DNA of 64,000 nt from Lactifluus volemus (lineage: Eukaryota > Basidiomycota > Agaricomycetes > Russulales > Russulaceae). Shown here in pieces: positions 10,301 through 22,649 of the stretch. The translations under genes and the position numbers were made by a program. The stretch lies in the NCBI GenBank assembly GCA_022376515.1, contig WTXI01000024.1, positions 186,001-250,000 on the forward strand. The letters are read 5' to 3'. Position 1 is the stretch's first letter. Every line of letters starts with the position of its first letter. The notes beneath the pieces were generated by a model. The model was not told the DNA's origin. It made no database searches and saw nothing but the letters and a program-made list of their open reading frames with translations.

Positions 10301-12730
10301 AATGATGGATTTTGAAAGGCAACCCACATCAAATATCAAAATTTCAGATCCAGAGTAAATGGCGCGACAGACATTTACACGTTGCTTCTGACCGCCAGAA
10401 AGTGAAATACCCTGCCAGTGCGTTAGAGTCGGTGAAAGTAGAATATTGAGACTTTCTGCGTACCCTCTCGCCGACTTCTGTCATGTCGCCGTTCGGCAGT
10501 ACGTCAAGGTCGGCTTCCAAGCATGCATCATGAACCGCTTTCCAGTAACGCTCAGCCTCGAACGGTCGACCAAAACAAATGTTTTCGCGAATCGTAGCAT
10601 TCTAGTTTGAAATCTCAAACGCGTTCAACCAAAAATCTGAGAACAGTGAACGGACCTGTATCCAAGCACTCTGCGAGCAGTACGCCACAGATCCACCAAA
10701 CGGACCGAGCCATCTGTCTTGCGCATGTCGCCGATCAGACCCTGGAGCAGCGACGACTTTCCCGACCCCACCGCTCCCACGATCGCGACGAGCTGTCCAC
10801 GCGGAATCTTGACATCAATTTGCGTTAACTTGAACACCATCTCCTCCTTGACTTCGTTCGGTTCCAATGCGGCGGCGGGCTCCGGCTTGGAGTGGACAGT
10901 ACCACTGGCATCGTCCTTCTTTTTGCCCTTCTTATCCTTTGCGTTATCTGGTGGAGCGCTGTCCCAGGTGAAGGATGCGTTTTCAATCTCGATCGCGTTT
11001 GACAGGTTCGGGTCTCGCTCAAATTCTTCGGAAATCAGTTCTGCCGTGAAACAGTCCTGAAGGCGCTCAATAGCACTGCGAGCATCTGCAATCGCGCTGA
11101 AAGACAAAGCTGTGGATTGGGCCATGCAGTCAGCGAATCTGATCTTGGATACTTCAGACGGCGATTACAACTTACGTAGCAGCATAAGAGGCAATCGTAA
11201 CAGCTGAAACCAAGTCAACGAGGAAAATACGATGGCTGGAGTAAGCTCGTGTCCAGAGCCTGCGTATACGAGGAAAGCGACGACAGAAGCTAGTGTCGGA
11301 GTAGACATGCCCAGAGCCATATTCGCTGCACGGATCAATAGCACGGTCCGCACGTAGCTGGGGGTGTGTTGTCAACCGAGGTATGACCTTTACATGGAAA
11401 CGTCAATTTACCTCATCTCATTCTTCCTGTACCCAGAAATTCGCTTCAGGAAAGGTCCCTCCCAGGCAAAGAATTTGATCAGCTTCATTCCACTAAGCAG
11501 TTCTTGCAACAACTTTGCCCTCTTGTCCGTCCACACCATCGACTTTCGTCGAATGTTGAACAACGACTTCATGACCTTACCCTGCAGTGGGGTCAGGATG
11601 ACGAAGATGGAGAAGCCTGCCAGGGCACTTGGCCCGAGGGTGCCGAGCAGCAAACCAAGACAGACCAACATTTGGATTGGTGCGGTCCAAAACATGTGAA
11701 AGAATCCGCAGCAGAAATCTATTCGAGAGACGTCCGTCGAGATGTGGTTGATTAATCTGCCATTGGGTAGTAGGGCCCGAGAATGTGTAGTGAGACGAAG
11801 AGAACGTGAATAGATAGCCGTGATCAGTCCGCCCCGAATGAGGACGCCGCTTGTGAGACCTCGGTAGAAGAAATGATTCTGACAGAGCGAGCCAATGATC
11901 TGCAGAACCACGAGGATAATCGCGTAATAAAACCCTTTTCCAATACCGGGGGCTGGTCTACCTTCTCTATGAGCATTGTAAGAAGCAGTGGTGAAATTGA
12001 TGAGAGACTAAAGATAAGGGTGTGTATGTCAGCGGAAAGGGGGAGACCTTTAAATGATTCGCACCTTCACGAGGAGAGGACTCGTTACTTGAGCGGTATC
12101 ACCAATGACCTTCAACAAGCCGCCCATCCAGAACCAGCGCTTTATGCTGTCGTTCATGGCCCAAGCGAGACTAGGATGCTTCTTCCCATGCTTCTCCCTC
12201 CAACGCTTCAATCGCTCTTCACGATTACCACGCAGCAAGGACAGGATACGCAATTTCAGCGGAGGCTTGATCTCTCCGTTAGCCAGACGGACGTTATATT
12301 CCTCGGCCTTCTTCCGACGGGCCTCAAAGGACTGGAGAATGGCATCGGCAATAACTCCCGAAGACCTGTGTTCCTGAAGCTTCCAGAGATCCGGTGCCTC
12401 GAGCGGACGCGCATAGCCGAGGGTCATCAAGCTGTTCATCCAACCAAAGGTGACGAGACTGAACCACCCAGCGGTCATCTCTGGGATATAATCGGCGTCA
12501 TCAATGCTCGCTTTTGGTGGAGGTGGGTCGAGAGGTACGACAAGACCCTTGATGAACCTAGGAAAAGCCGTCAGAGCCATAAAATGGGCTATAAGCGCAC
12601 AAACCTGTGAGCCCTGCCCATTGCTGTAGGGCGCATCGTTGCACCAGTGAGACCGGTTGGTGCATCTGTGGGTTCTGCTCAATGTCAGACTCGCCTTCGA
12701 GGTGACTCTACTAAGGTCGGCTTTGTCCAT
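7370..12730 (-). CDS. ABCC/MRP-type ABC transporter, full length
   Basis: Multidrug-resistance-associated (ABCC) exporter: two membrane domains and two nucleotide-binding domains in one chain, moving conjugates or drugs across the plasma or vacuolar membrane. From the N-terminus: cytoplasmic leader with [20 protein letters not shown] (12.5 kb), TMD1 (about 11.9-11.2 kb), NBD1 with Walker [10 protein letters not shown] and signature region near 10.39 kb, a linker, TMD2 (about 9.9-8.6 kb), and NBD2 with Walker [10 protein letters not shown], signature [15 protein letters not shown] and Walker [13 protein letters not shown]. Stop at 7370. It has many short introns. NBD1 carries LSALDAHVG after Walker B where most ABCC proteins have SAVDAHV. 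The start is uncertain: more than one way of joining the first exons is possible, so 12730 is only the outermost clear ATG. A broken copy of its 3' end lies at 6205-6692. Confidence 0.92.
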
Positions 12731-13149
12731 GGGAGTGGATGCGGACCTTGGACCTTGAAGCTGGGAGCGGTGAATTAGGAATGTGACCGGTCGTTCGATC
12801 GACTAGATATATCGAGGGACATTGCTGATGACGAAGCAGAATGACAAGGGCGCCGGTTTCTGTTGGACTTACGCGTGTGCCCCTTGTCATTGTATTGCAA
12901 TATATTGCGACTGAAGGCTGCCGTTATCGAAATTGATAAGATAAGCATTTTGTATTGATCGGTGACAATAATGGGGGAGTTCTAGACAAAACATCACGAT
13001 TTTAGAGGAAAATCAGACGGTGTTCACACAGCTCCAAAAGGGGTTCCGACGGGCAAGTCTACGACCCGTCGCTGCGGAACCGACAGACCCACCCGTTGGA
13101 GCTTAAAACGTATATGCTGCTGGCAAAACGTATGACTGGCCCACGACTT

Positions 13150-15908
13150 TCAATTGACACGGGTATATACATTCTTTAACTGCGCAAGAGCAGCTGAAAT
13201 TTTCAGTGAGCCGAGATGTGAAAACAAAAACACGGATTCTCATCCGTACTTGATAGAAAGGTGTGAGCGAGTCAAGTTGTTGTTCGGTCACCCTTAACCT
13301 TTTTACGTCAGCGGCATGACCGGCAGCTTTGACCATGTTTTTGAAATAGCGTGCCTAACCTTAAAAAGTGAGTGGATCACATGAGTCCGATATTATGAAC
13401 ATCGTGCCTCTTGTTCCTCTACCAAAGTCCACGCATCACCCGTTCTGCCCGCGCGGGCGGTCCTCCCGACACGATGCACGTACTTGCGCATGTCCACAGG
13501 CGCGTCGTAATTGACAACATGCGCCACATGCTTGATATCCATACCGCGTGATATGAGGTCGGAGCAGACCAGCCTAGGAAAGTGTCAACAACCACCTCAG
13601 TCAGAAAGGATGATGACTCCAACATGTCAATCTCTTGGGCCCTGAACCTGTCCAGAATCGACTTGCGCTCAGAAGGGCTGAGATCACTTGAATAGGCCCG
13701 TGCTATCACCGGTTTCGTATTTTGTGCGGCACTTTCTTGGCTACTAGTGCGGGCCACCTCGAAGAACTCAAACAGCCGAACCAGCCGTAGTGTCGATTCA
13801 GCAGACTTGGTAAACACCAAGGCATCCGTGATTCCAACAGAATGAACCAGATGGAAAAGCATGAGTGGCTTGCGAGAAGAATCGCACACGATCATGTGTT
13901 CCTGTGTGCACCACACACCAATGTAGGAATGCACGTTCTGCGAGACGAGACAATCCACGTTACCTTTAACGTGCTGGGCATTCCGAACTTCTCCATTGCT
14001 ACACCCAGAACACCAGAATCTTGGTCCCCGCCTGAGGATTGGACCACGACGTAATGTGGGTCTCTCAACTCCAAAGCTGCGATCCTTCCGGGATCGTTCA
14101 TTAGAGTGGCCGAAAACAGGAGCTTTTGACAGGAAGACTCTCGTTTCTCATCTAAGTCTGTATGCACTGCAGGGCCCCCACGAAGGAGGTGTAAAAATGC
14201 CGGGGAAAGTGCGTCAGGATGTGGGATGGTCGCTATCTCGTCTCCAAGTGCAGCGTCTGCCTCTACATGATTGGGAGGACGCGTCGCTGCGAGCACTTGG
14301 TCAGCCAGTCTTGAAACGACTGTGCGAGCAACCGATCGGCCTCGTCGATGACCAAGAAACGCAGATGTTGCAGGGAGAAATTTGGCGTTCCATTTAAGTG
14401 GTCCATCAGCCTCCCAGGGGTGCATATTAAAATATCAACTTTACTGGAGCCCCCTGGAGACTATCTCGAGCGAGATCAATTTACAGACTTCTTCACGTAG
14501 CAGTGTATACGTACGATGGCGTTTTGTCCACCAGCTGCGCTTGTTCGTGGGAGAATGAGTGCTGGCCGGTAACAGATGCAATCTAACCAGAGTAGTATCA
14601 CCGATGAGAAGCAACCGGGTCAAGACAACGAATCTAACCTTCAGACCGCGACCCTTGGCGATGGCTTCAAAAGTCTCTCGGACTTGGACAACAAGGTCAC
14701 GTGTTGGGAGTACAACCAGGGCTCGTAAACGAATCACTGCGCGAGTGGAGAGTATCTATTTCCCGCCATCACTCCTCCTATCGCCATCAAGGCACGGGGT
14801 GCACATACCTCTATGATTGGGAGAACGTAGGCAAGCGTCTTCCCGCTCCCAGTGGGAGCAGACACGCAAATGTCACTTGGGGGATCATATGGGAGGTACA
14901 GCGATCGCTTCAGAGGTTCTGAAGGGAGGAGCATGGGTAGTAACGTCGTCTGAACTACAGCATACGATTAGTATTTTTTTAAACTCTGGGCTTGTTGGGA
15001 GCATCGTCAACACGATACGTACCGGCGAATAACTCTGTTATCCCCAAATCTCCTAACCTCTTGAGCATCCTGGCGCTCAGTCCAGTTTCGCACCCTCATG
15101 CACCTCCTCATCGAAAGAGAGCGGTGTGGATAACGACGGGTCGACGAGCTGCGCGCGTGCGAGAGCGCGATCTATGCCTTGCGACGCGAGCTCAGACTTC
15201 TCCGGCGCGTCAGGACGGGAAGGGAGAGGGAAAACAGGCAGTAAAGCAGGGGGCGGAGTTGGTGTGGGGGTGTTCGTCGGGGAATATCAGCCGTGTAGCT
15301 CTGTACAGGTGAAGACGGCACCGATGACGAGTCTGATGAACCGGACGAGTCCGAAGCAGCAGCAGCAGCAGTCTCCTCACACTGAGAAGGGGAAGGCCAG
15401 TGCCAGTATCTCCTCCTCTGCTCGCAATCCCGAACTTCTGGCGTTTGCGCGGTCGCACGATGATGTCGGGTTCAAGTCCTCGTCCTGATGGGAAAGGAGG
15501 GAAAAGTTCGTCTTCTTCTCCTCGCGGCGGAGCCTCCTACTCTTGTGCGATGGCGTGAGGCCAGTCTCCTCATGGCCAAGGCCACCCTGCACATCCCTTT
15601 CCCCAAAAGTCCTAGTCTTGGGCTCCTCAGGGTCGCCCGATTCCAACGCGTTCCCAGCTCCCTCTTCGTGGTCGCTACTACTACCGAGTCCGTCCTCTTC
15701 CGCTGCTTCGACGTGTCCGCTGGCATCGCCGGAAGCATGTGACTCGACCGCTTTGCGCTGTTTTTTGCGCTGCTTTTTCGCTTTGAGGTATCTCTTCTTC
15801 GCCTTGGTCTTTGGCTACACGAACTCTATCATGAAAATTGCACAATAACGCGAATATTTGTGGCGCGCGACTCACTTTGGCCGTCACGGTGGTTGCAATT
15901 GCAGTCAT
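13150..15908 (-). CDS. DBP6: DEAD-box ATP-dependent RNA helicase, Dbp6/DDX51-like
   Basis: Nucleolar helicase family needed for early 60S ribosome assembly. An N-terminal lysine-rich segment ([17 protein letters not shown]) leads to an acidic/low-complexity region, then the core: GITELFAVQT (Q-motif region), motif I APTGSGKT, Ia PTRDL, Ib TPGR, II DEAD (VIDEADRLL), III SAT (KLLFSATL), ISRGMD (V) and [12 protein letters not shown]. The C-terminus ends [11 protein letters not shown], stop at 13150. Exon 1 is [11 protein letters not shown] from the ATG at 15908. One intron near 13.4 kb appears to be GC-AG. The frame slips by one base in three places (about 15290, 15095 and 14305), each explained by one base missing from a homopolymer. 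If real, the gene is broken; if consensus errors, it is intact. The Dbp6 assignment rests on the sequence between motifs and the tail. Confidence 0.85.
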
Positions 15909-16359
15909 GAGTTCGAGCTAATTATAAGCCAAGATAAGCCGCAAGTCCCCTTTTGCCGTTTGCCGCCAGGGCCCGGTCAAACTTACGAACACCACGGTCC
16001 ACGGACAGGGTTCAATCAGTCGCACTACAGTATTACAATCCAAGCGAAACAGTATTCAGGCACGGTGAATCGCTAGATTTAAGCGGTACGAATCGAATAC
16101 ACCAACGGTCACACTACAGTACAGCAGTGTGATGGTGCCCTGCCTACATGCATGTGGTTGCTGTCCTGAAGCGTACCGTACTGTACAGTAGTGGAACATG
16201 TCGTGTCTCGTTCGTACAGACAATGAAGATGATGCATAGAGTTGTCACGCCACAAAACGCGGTGAGTAGTTGATGCCATTCCATAGTAACTCCGTCAGTA
16301 TGCATATAGTATAGACACCAACAAGTGTCCAGGTCAAAAAAAAAAAAAGGTAAAGCCTC
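15909..16359. other. Intergenic, helicase promoter region
   Basis: No gene recognised. Contains short stretches rich in acagta/tactgt around 16.03-16.20 kb and a poly(A) run at about 16337-16348. It should hold the helicase promoter and the terminator of the next gene. Confidence 0.3.
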
Positions 16360-18091
16360 TCAATCATTTGCGAAAAGCTTCTTCAAATAATCTCCGGCAG
16401 CAGCCTTGACAGATGGGTCGACATTTGGATTCGACAGGATTTCGGTCGCCAGTTCCGATTTTTGCTTCATCTTGGCATTTTGCTGCAATCGTTCCGAGTC
16501 CGCCGCTTCACGTTCCTGACGTTTTTTCTCCATTTCCATTCGTAAGCGAGAGTCGGCCTCTTCTCTCTCCTCCCGCCGTCGCATATATTCGAGCCGCATC
16601 TTGCTATCATCCGCCTGGGCTTGCAACAGCCGCATACACGCAGACACCAGCGTCTGCGCCATGGCCCCCGAGTTTGGAGGCAATTGTTCGCCAGCATTGG
16701 TAACAGGCGTCGCAGCTGCCGCGTATGGTGCAAGGTGATGCTGCCCCACAGGCGCCGCGCTTGGTGTTTGCGGTGGCGAAGGGATGGCTTCACCAGGGTC
16801 GGGGGCAGGCGGATACGGGAGGTCATACTGCCGTTCAAAGTGGGCAACAGGTGGGTCCGCTGTTGAACGGTCAAGCACAGGAGAGTCCTCGCCACGAAGC
16901 CCCGCCTCCTGTTGAGGTTCTGCAGACGGTTGAGAGTGCTGCAAAGGAAGTGTAGGAGGAGGACCCATTGGTCGCGGGCGAACCGGTGGGCGGCGAACGT
17001 TTGGGTCACCATGCCACCTGAGTAATAGGATGATTAGAAAGACAGAAAAAGGATGTTGTTTCGAGAGAAGAAAAGGAAAAAGAATCTCACCTAGAATGGA
17101 ACGTCGCATACCATCCCATTCGGTGCCAATGGTCCAGTATCCGTGAAGACAGATTGCCCACATGGAACCCCGCCTTGCGAGCAGCATAAATCCGGCGTTC
17201 GTACTCACGCAAACGGTCCACCTCGCTGTCTGAATCCACATCGGCCTGCTGCATACCCGCCGTAAAAGTCTCGAACGCATATATTTGCTTGAAGACGACA
17301 AAATTGCGTTCATAGCAACCCTTGACTGCTAGGAAGGTTTTTCGGCCGCCAAAGGCGTCCAGCGCGCACTACGACGACCATATCAAATAAGGCAACGGGG
17401 CTGACGAACTGCGCACGGATCACCCACATCTCGGAAACAAGTATTCTTCTTGGTCCGCAGCGCATCAAAATGTTCGTCTTCAGTCGGGCCCATAAGCCAG
17501 TTAAACAACTTTGTCTTTTCCTCGTCGGTCCAGTGTCTTGCGCCACCGGCATTGCCATCATCACCGACCTCGGGATCATCCGCGTCATCGTCGTATCCAT
17601 CAGATCTTCGCTTTTTTCCGGTGGATTGGGTATATGGAGACTCGAGTTGTTTACGTTTGGATGAGGATGCAGTGGTCTGACGATCGACGGATTGTACAGG
17701 CATTTCGTGGGGTGGGGGATAAAATGACATATGGTCAGGATGATGGGCTGGCCCCGCATGGTCGGGGGCGATGATGTGGGTCCCAGGGTAGTGACTATGG
17801 TAATGAGAGCGAGAATCGAGGCCAACTTGGGATAGGTGAGGGTCTAGCGCTTGGTCCAAAGACTGCTGGGCTCGGATATAAACGACTTCGGCGATAGGGA
17901 AGCTTGCTCACCTGGCCGTTGGGGTCTACGTGACCATGGTCGACGGCGTTGTCTGGGAGAGAGGTATGGCTAGAGGGAGATAAAGGTGAGAAAGCGGGTA
18001 TATAAGTGATGGGAGATCGGGAGGATCTTGCCTCTGTACTTGAGCAGCCATTCCTGTGGCGAGGATGAGCTCGAGCAACTGATTGAACCAC
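16360..18091 (-). CDS. Myb/SANT-like domain protein, putative nuclear regulator
   Basis: The first exons are low complexity (His/Pro/Ser-rich, DNAVDHGHVDPNGQ). They are followed by a basic patch KRKQLES..GKKRRSDG, a likely nuclear localisation signal, an acidic run, then a Myb/SANT-like helix region starting RHWTDEEKTKLFNWLMG at about residue 160. The region continues through GCYERNFVVFKQIYAFETF and HWHRMGWYATFHSRWHGDP. The C-terminal third is Pro/Gln-rich, then a charged coiled coil (RREEREEADSRLRMEMEKKRQ) ending KKLFAND at 16360. This layout matches a conserved basidiomycete Myb-like family of unknown target. Introns occur near 17.87-17.92, 17.37-17.43 and 17.02-17.09 kb. The start at 18091 is the first in-frame ATG; a second ATG in another frame overlaps it. 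Confidence 0.72.
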
Positions 18092-18389
18092 GCCGCGAGT
18101 TGACTTGCTTGCTTAACGTTTCAGTCGCCCCGCTCCTGGTTTGGTCCGTTTTCCCGATTGGGTTCCAAATGTCACGCTCTTGTCACTCGTCACACCTCTA
18201 CATCCAATCCTCGACTTTTTTTCCTCTCATCCCGTTTGACCTATCTTAGCGATATTTAATTTTTTCGTCAGGTCTGTCACGGCAAAGTAATAGGTTACCG
18301 CTTAGTCGGTCCGATTCCCGATGTCGTAGGGTTTGACGCGCCGACGGCCCGGGATTGTAAGCTACGGAGCGCTCTTAACGGGCAATGGC

Positions 18390-18620
18390 CCTAGGAAATG
18401 CCATCCCGATTATGGGCCCCGCATGGGAACCTGCTTACGGGGGGATCGCGTGACCAGACTGTGCGAGTATTCGATACTCGCTCGATGAAGGAGTGCAGTG
18501 GGTTGTCCTATGCGGACACAAAAAATGGTCTGATGTACGTCCTGTCTTCCCCTCAATGCTCTCATAGCCTGAATTTTCTCCCTTCCTGCTTACAAATACC
18601 TTCAGCACCACAACGAAGAT
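18390..18620 (+). pseudogene. WD40-repeat fragment (Pfs2/WDR33-like)
   Basis: Reads HGNLLTGGSRDQTVRVFDTR then SMKE, a single WD40 blade of the kind found in the polyadenylation factor Pfs2. A 1-base frame change is then needed to continue into a plausible VLCGHKKWSDV before a gt donor. No further blades, start or stop could be joined on either side within the 1.4-kb gap, so it appears to be a stranded fragment. Pfs2 identity is tentative; many WD40 proteins share this pattern. Confidence 0.4.
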
Positions 18621-19527
18621 CATGATGGCAGGCTGCCTGGCGCTGGCCAACTTATCGAAGTTCGAACGCCAGAGCAAGCAGAAGCTTAGCGACGCGACAA
18701 ACAGCATTCGCTAATTCCTTCCGCTGAACATATGCCCACAGTCCCGAGACTGCGATGCATCCTGTTCAGTCAGGTGCCGGGCTCTGCGGTTTTCCGCGTC
18801 GTCGTTGGGAAAGCACAAGTGGCACTAAGTTCTGTTCAATGCGCGGCGTAAGACCAAGCAATCCCGGATAAAGGATGTTTCCCTCGCTAGCTCCTCCGTC
18901 ATGAACGTTAATTCGCTTTACCTGAAATTCCTCTCGTCAATATCAGCAATATCCTCCTGATATTCTGCTGTCCTTCTCTTGGGCAAGTCACCGACCTTCA
19001 CAACGCTGTCATGGCAGGTTTGTTCTGGAACAGGATCTCACGTAAAACTCGCAGGCCATGCATTTCAGTTTCATGCCTCGGCGCCGCTATCCGGCGTGAT
19101 TTCTGAACTCCAGAGTAAGGATTATCCTGGCATTTACCAGATCCGCAACTCTCCCTTTATTGACCCTCGCCAACTTTCAACTCCTGCTGCCGCGGGCCTG
19201 TCTTTCAAGGAATTTACCAGCTGACATTCCAATCCCAGAGGAGGCTGGCGAGATCGACCTCTGTCTAAGGTTGACCATAAGGGCTAATGACCCCTATAGC
19301 TACGGTGTATATCACAAGTATTGACTCGGAGGCTGTGCTTTGACATAGACATGCACAGACTTGAGTCACTTTACATCACAAGGCAGAACTCAAGTTTCTG
19401 AGGGCGGCGACAGGCCAGCCTTACAGTGGAATATCCTTTGCAGTTAATGAAGAGATATGAAGGGGTTGGTTGCTAAGGTGTTGAGCAAGGAAAAATATGA
19501 TAATCGCAACTCGTTACACCACTCTCA
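18621..19527. other. Intergenic without recognisable gene
   Basis: A plus-strand frame at 18979-19224 is open for 81 codons (KLAGHAFQFHASAPLSGVIS) but has no recognised family, flanking exons or supporting context. Nothing else is visible. Confidence 0.3.
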
Positions 19528-20993
19528 TCACGGCGGGATTAACGGGATTGTTGAATTTGAAACTACTAGTCGGTAGTCGGAATATTCTGATTGAGGATTT
19601 TCCAAGAGGCGACCAGGGTGGAAGATATTCAACGTCACCATCGCTAACGTGATCATTGCGCCATCGAATACGACTGCACAATAGTTAGTTACGATTCTGT
19701 CAGTGTTCGACTTCCAGTAGTAGCAGAGATACGTACTGAATAGCCATTGAGTTGAGGTAATTTTTCCATGGGAACCATCCGCAAATTGGGCAGTTCGGTA
19801 GACAGTCCTACAGACCATCAGCGATAGGTAAAAACTTGAAGGAGGAAGCGTAAGAAGCGTACCGCAGGAAGATGAACACTGTCATGGCAACCAAGGCGTA
19901 CAACATACGCTTCAGAGGAATGTCCACCTTGCCGCGATAATCCTCGCCGGGACCATGTCGTATTGGCCGTTCCTGTGCGTATCGAATAAAGAATTCTGTT
20001 GCCAGAGCCGAGTAGAGGGTGATGGAGACTGGTAGGGTGTAAGCAGTCATCTAGATAACCGTGTAGGTATCTGACACACCAAGCTGGAATATAACACCAC
20101 CGAGAGTGATGTGCGTGCCCTGAAATACCGTGCATTGAGTCAGTTGAAGGATAGGCAGAACATCGACAGCGCATGCAGACCAATTTTTCTTCTTTCAAAG
20201 TGTGGGCGGCAGTTGCTATACTGCCACCTATGGCTTGAACAAGGAGGGCAATGACGTCCTAGAGAACGGTAAGAAGAGCACTAATCTTGCATGGACAAAA
20301 TATACACACAAAACATAAGAATATGATAGCGTCTATGTCGCGTTCAAATCGACTCTGATGAACAAAGACCAAGGTATGTGACTCACATAATTTAGGTGTC
20401 AGACGGCTGTATTGTGGGCCGAGCCGGTTGATGACGCGTCCCAGGAGAATGAAGTTGGCTGCAAGTAGCAGTGTGGGAGCGACGACAAGTGTCTTTAATC
20501 TGGGCATCCATGAACAAACTGAGGGACCAAAAGGCGACCATCAAAGTGTACTCACTGTATGGTAAATGGTGTCTTTAAAAACGGATCGTGGCTCGACCAC
20601 AATCGAGCACTCCAGCCGATAAGCTGAAGGAAACCACAACCAACTGCAGTGGGTAATAAAAACCACAGGCGGAAATAGCTAGCCTGTATAGTATGGATGA
20701 CTTCACGGAGTCCCACTGTCAGCAACGACCCGTTAAACAAAAGGGACATACGCACATGTAGAGAGTCCGAAGAGCAAAAGAAAAATATAGGAAGCCCATT
20801 CGGAGGGAACATAGCCATACTGAAGCACGGATTTAGGTTGAGTAACACTGCTGCTATTAATGGAATGTTCAAGAAGGGAACGGTAATACATGATAACTTG
20901 AAGGGTTGTGGGGCTGCTCTGCTGGTGCCGTATCTTCAAGTCCGTTGGCATGTCTTTATACCCTCCGATATTGCCCGTAACGTTAAATGCCAT
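19528..20993 (-). CDS. RTA1-like lipid-translocating exporter family membrane protein
   Basis: Fungal-specific seven-helix membrane protein family that includes yeast Rsb1 (sphingoid long-chain base export) and Rta1. Exons in order: QYGYVPSEWASYIFLLLFGL (helix 1), then LGLREVIHTIQASYFRLWFL with GWSARLWSS (helices 2-3), LLAANFILLGRVINRLGPQY, a middle helix exon, YALVAMTVFIFLRYASY, VYRTAQFADGSHGKI and finally FDGAMITLAMVTLNIFHPGR before the stop at 19528. The intron between FGLST and LGLRE is gtgcgt...gacag. The conserved RxxYR-E/QxxxG pattern and DGxxI..N..HPG ending fit RTA1. The N-terminus is uncertain: 20993 is the most upstream in-frame ATG and an untranslated or coding first exon may precede QYGYVP. 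Substrate unknown. Confidence 0.82.
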
Positions 20994-22649
20994 TTATGCC
21001 AAATGAATCGATCAGAATCATCTGAACTTCCATCTGAACTGAGGCCTGATGGGCCTCACATTCGGGGTGCCCGGCCCTGTGACCGCTAACCCTCCGGTCA
21101 ACCCACCCCTCCTGTCAGTCACACTAGGTCACACGCCAAATTTCTTTGACAAAAAAATCGCACAGTAACTCGGACACCCAATAGCTCTGAGTTGGCGTCT
21201 TTCCAGCAGTGTTCACCCGGTCTGGGAATTCCAGCACCTTGATATAGCTTGATACCTTGCATTGACACGGGTCAAACCGAGCTCCCCGAAATTAGGGCCA
21301 ACTGTGCAACATGCGGACAGCAACTGCGGCTATGGCTCACAAGCCACTGCCTCGCGGTGTAAGTTACTAACCCTACCCCCCTTCTCGTCATTCTGTCTTG
21401 CCCACTCGTAGAAATCATGGTGTGTGGTGAAATGAAAAGCAGAATGCTTGTCATGCCCTGTCACGGTGTCTGAGTTTACAATGTCGCAATCTCACGTAGT
21501 GCTCCTTGAGGCCACATGGAGTCTGAAATTTGGTGTCTGACCTTGTCTGACCTGTTCCGCCGGGTACCCCAGCACTATCTTTGAAATTGTGTGGTAATAG
21601 GTGGCTAGCGGCAAGCTTCCCGCCTAGTTCCGCCCCGAGGGGCAAAAAAAACAAAAAAATTTTGTGGGTGATAGAGAACAGGAGAGTACTTTCGACACCG
21701 AGTCGGCATGGAAAGTCTAAGCTTCTTCTCCGACTCAGAGTCCGTGACCTGGCCGTAAAAAGTCATGGGTGTTCTCAGCATGAACTCCGGTCCCTACCTA
21801 CCTTTCGTCGCCCCTTTGTGTTTCAACTTCCTTTGACTCGTCTCAGTGGCCTGGGTCGATGATCAGCTTCCATTCCCATCAGTTCCCGATCGATCATACA
21901 ATAGTTTATTGGAACCTCGTTGAAAGAAGCGTGCAGTGCTGTATATCTTTTTACCGCCCAATTCCGTTCCCGCGGGCTGCTGTCATGCACAATAAAAAAG
22001 CGGTTCCCCAACTGAGGTACGCCGGGCACGTCGCTAGTACGCTGCCGCACTGAGGACATTTTTCTGTATACATTCCCTTGTAATTTTCCTGTCTGAAGGG
22101 AAGTTCTCTGTACTTCAGTTTTGTTTTTGTGTGCGTGTGCAGATCTATGCGTTTTCTGGTTGTTACAACACTCGTGATAGGAGTTGGATGCTGTGCGTAC
22201 TGACCGCGGTTGATGGGAAATGCACCGCTTGGCAAAACGTTATACTGAGGACCTGGTCGCATGCCTTATCATAATCGGGTATCTTTAAGCTTGCGCATCA
22301 GTGCAGCTCCCTGATGCCATCCATTCTTTTATTGTACTCAGCGGCACTCGCATCCACCAGGTTCGTAAAAGCTGCGAAACGTCGCTTCGCCGCAGTGCGC
22401 CCTACCCAATGAGTTTCCGTGAGGTGAGACGCTGCACCCCAGAACGCACCGAGGAACCTGCACGAAAACACATTGGCTCTATACCGGATTTCGGGGGTTG
22501 GTCCCGAGGTTGCCTAATCCAAGAGCGAACCAAAGGAAGCAAGTCTCTCACCCCTTCACGGGTCGTTCGGGCGATGAGTGAGGACCACAGACTTTCGAAA
22601 CTCGCAACCGCAATCGCAAAGGTGATCTCGTAGTTTTAGATGTCTTCTA
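20994..22649. other. Intergenic without recognisable gene
   Basis: 1.65 kb. Open frames on both strands (for example 21951-22262 minus, with a CPQCGS element) are short and show no family signature or joinable exons. Should contain the promoter of the RTA1-like gene. Confidence 0.3.

Noticed and set aside
11873..12610. 245-codon plus-strand ORF
   Set aside because: Lies antisense to ABC transporter exons that carry clear family motifs; not a separate gene.
21951..22262. Zinc-finger-like minus-strand ORF with CPQCGS
   Set aside because: Only one CxxC pair, no second metal-binding pair in register, and no exons on either side.
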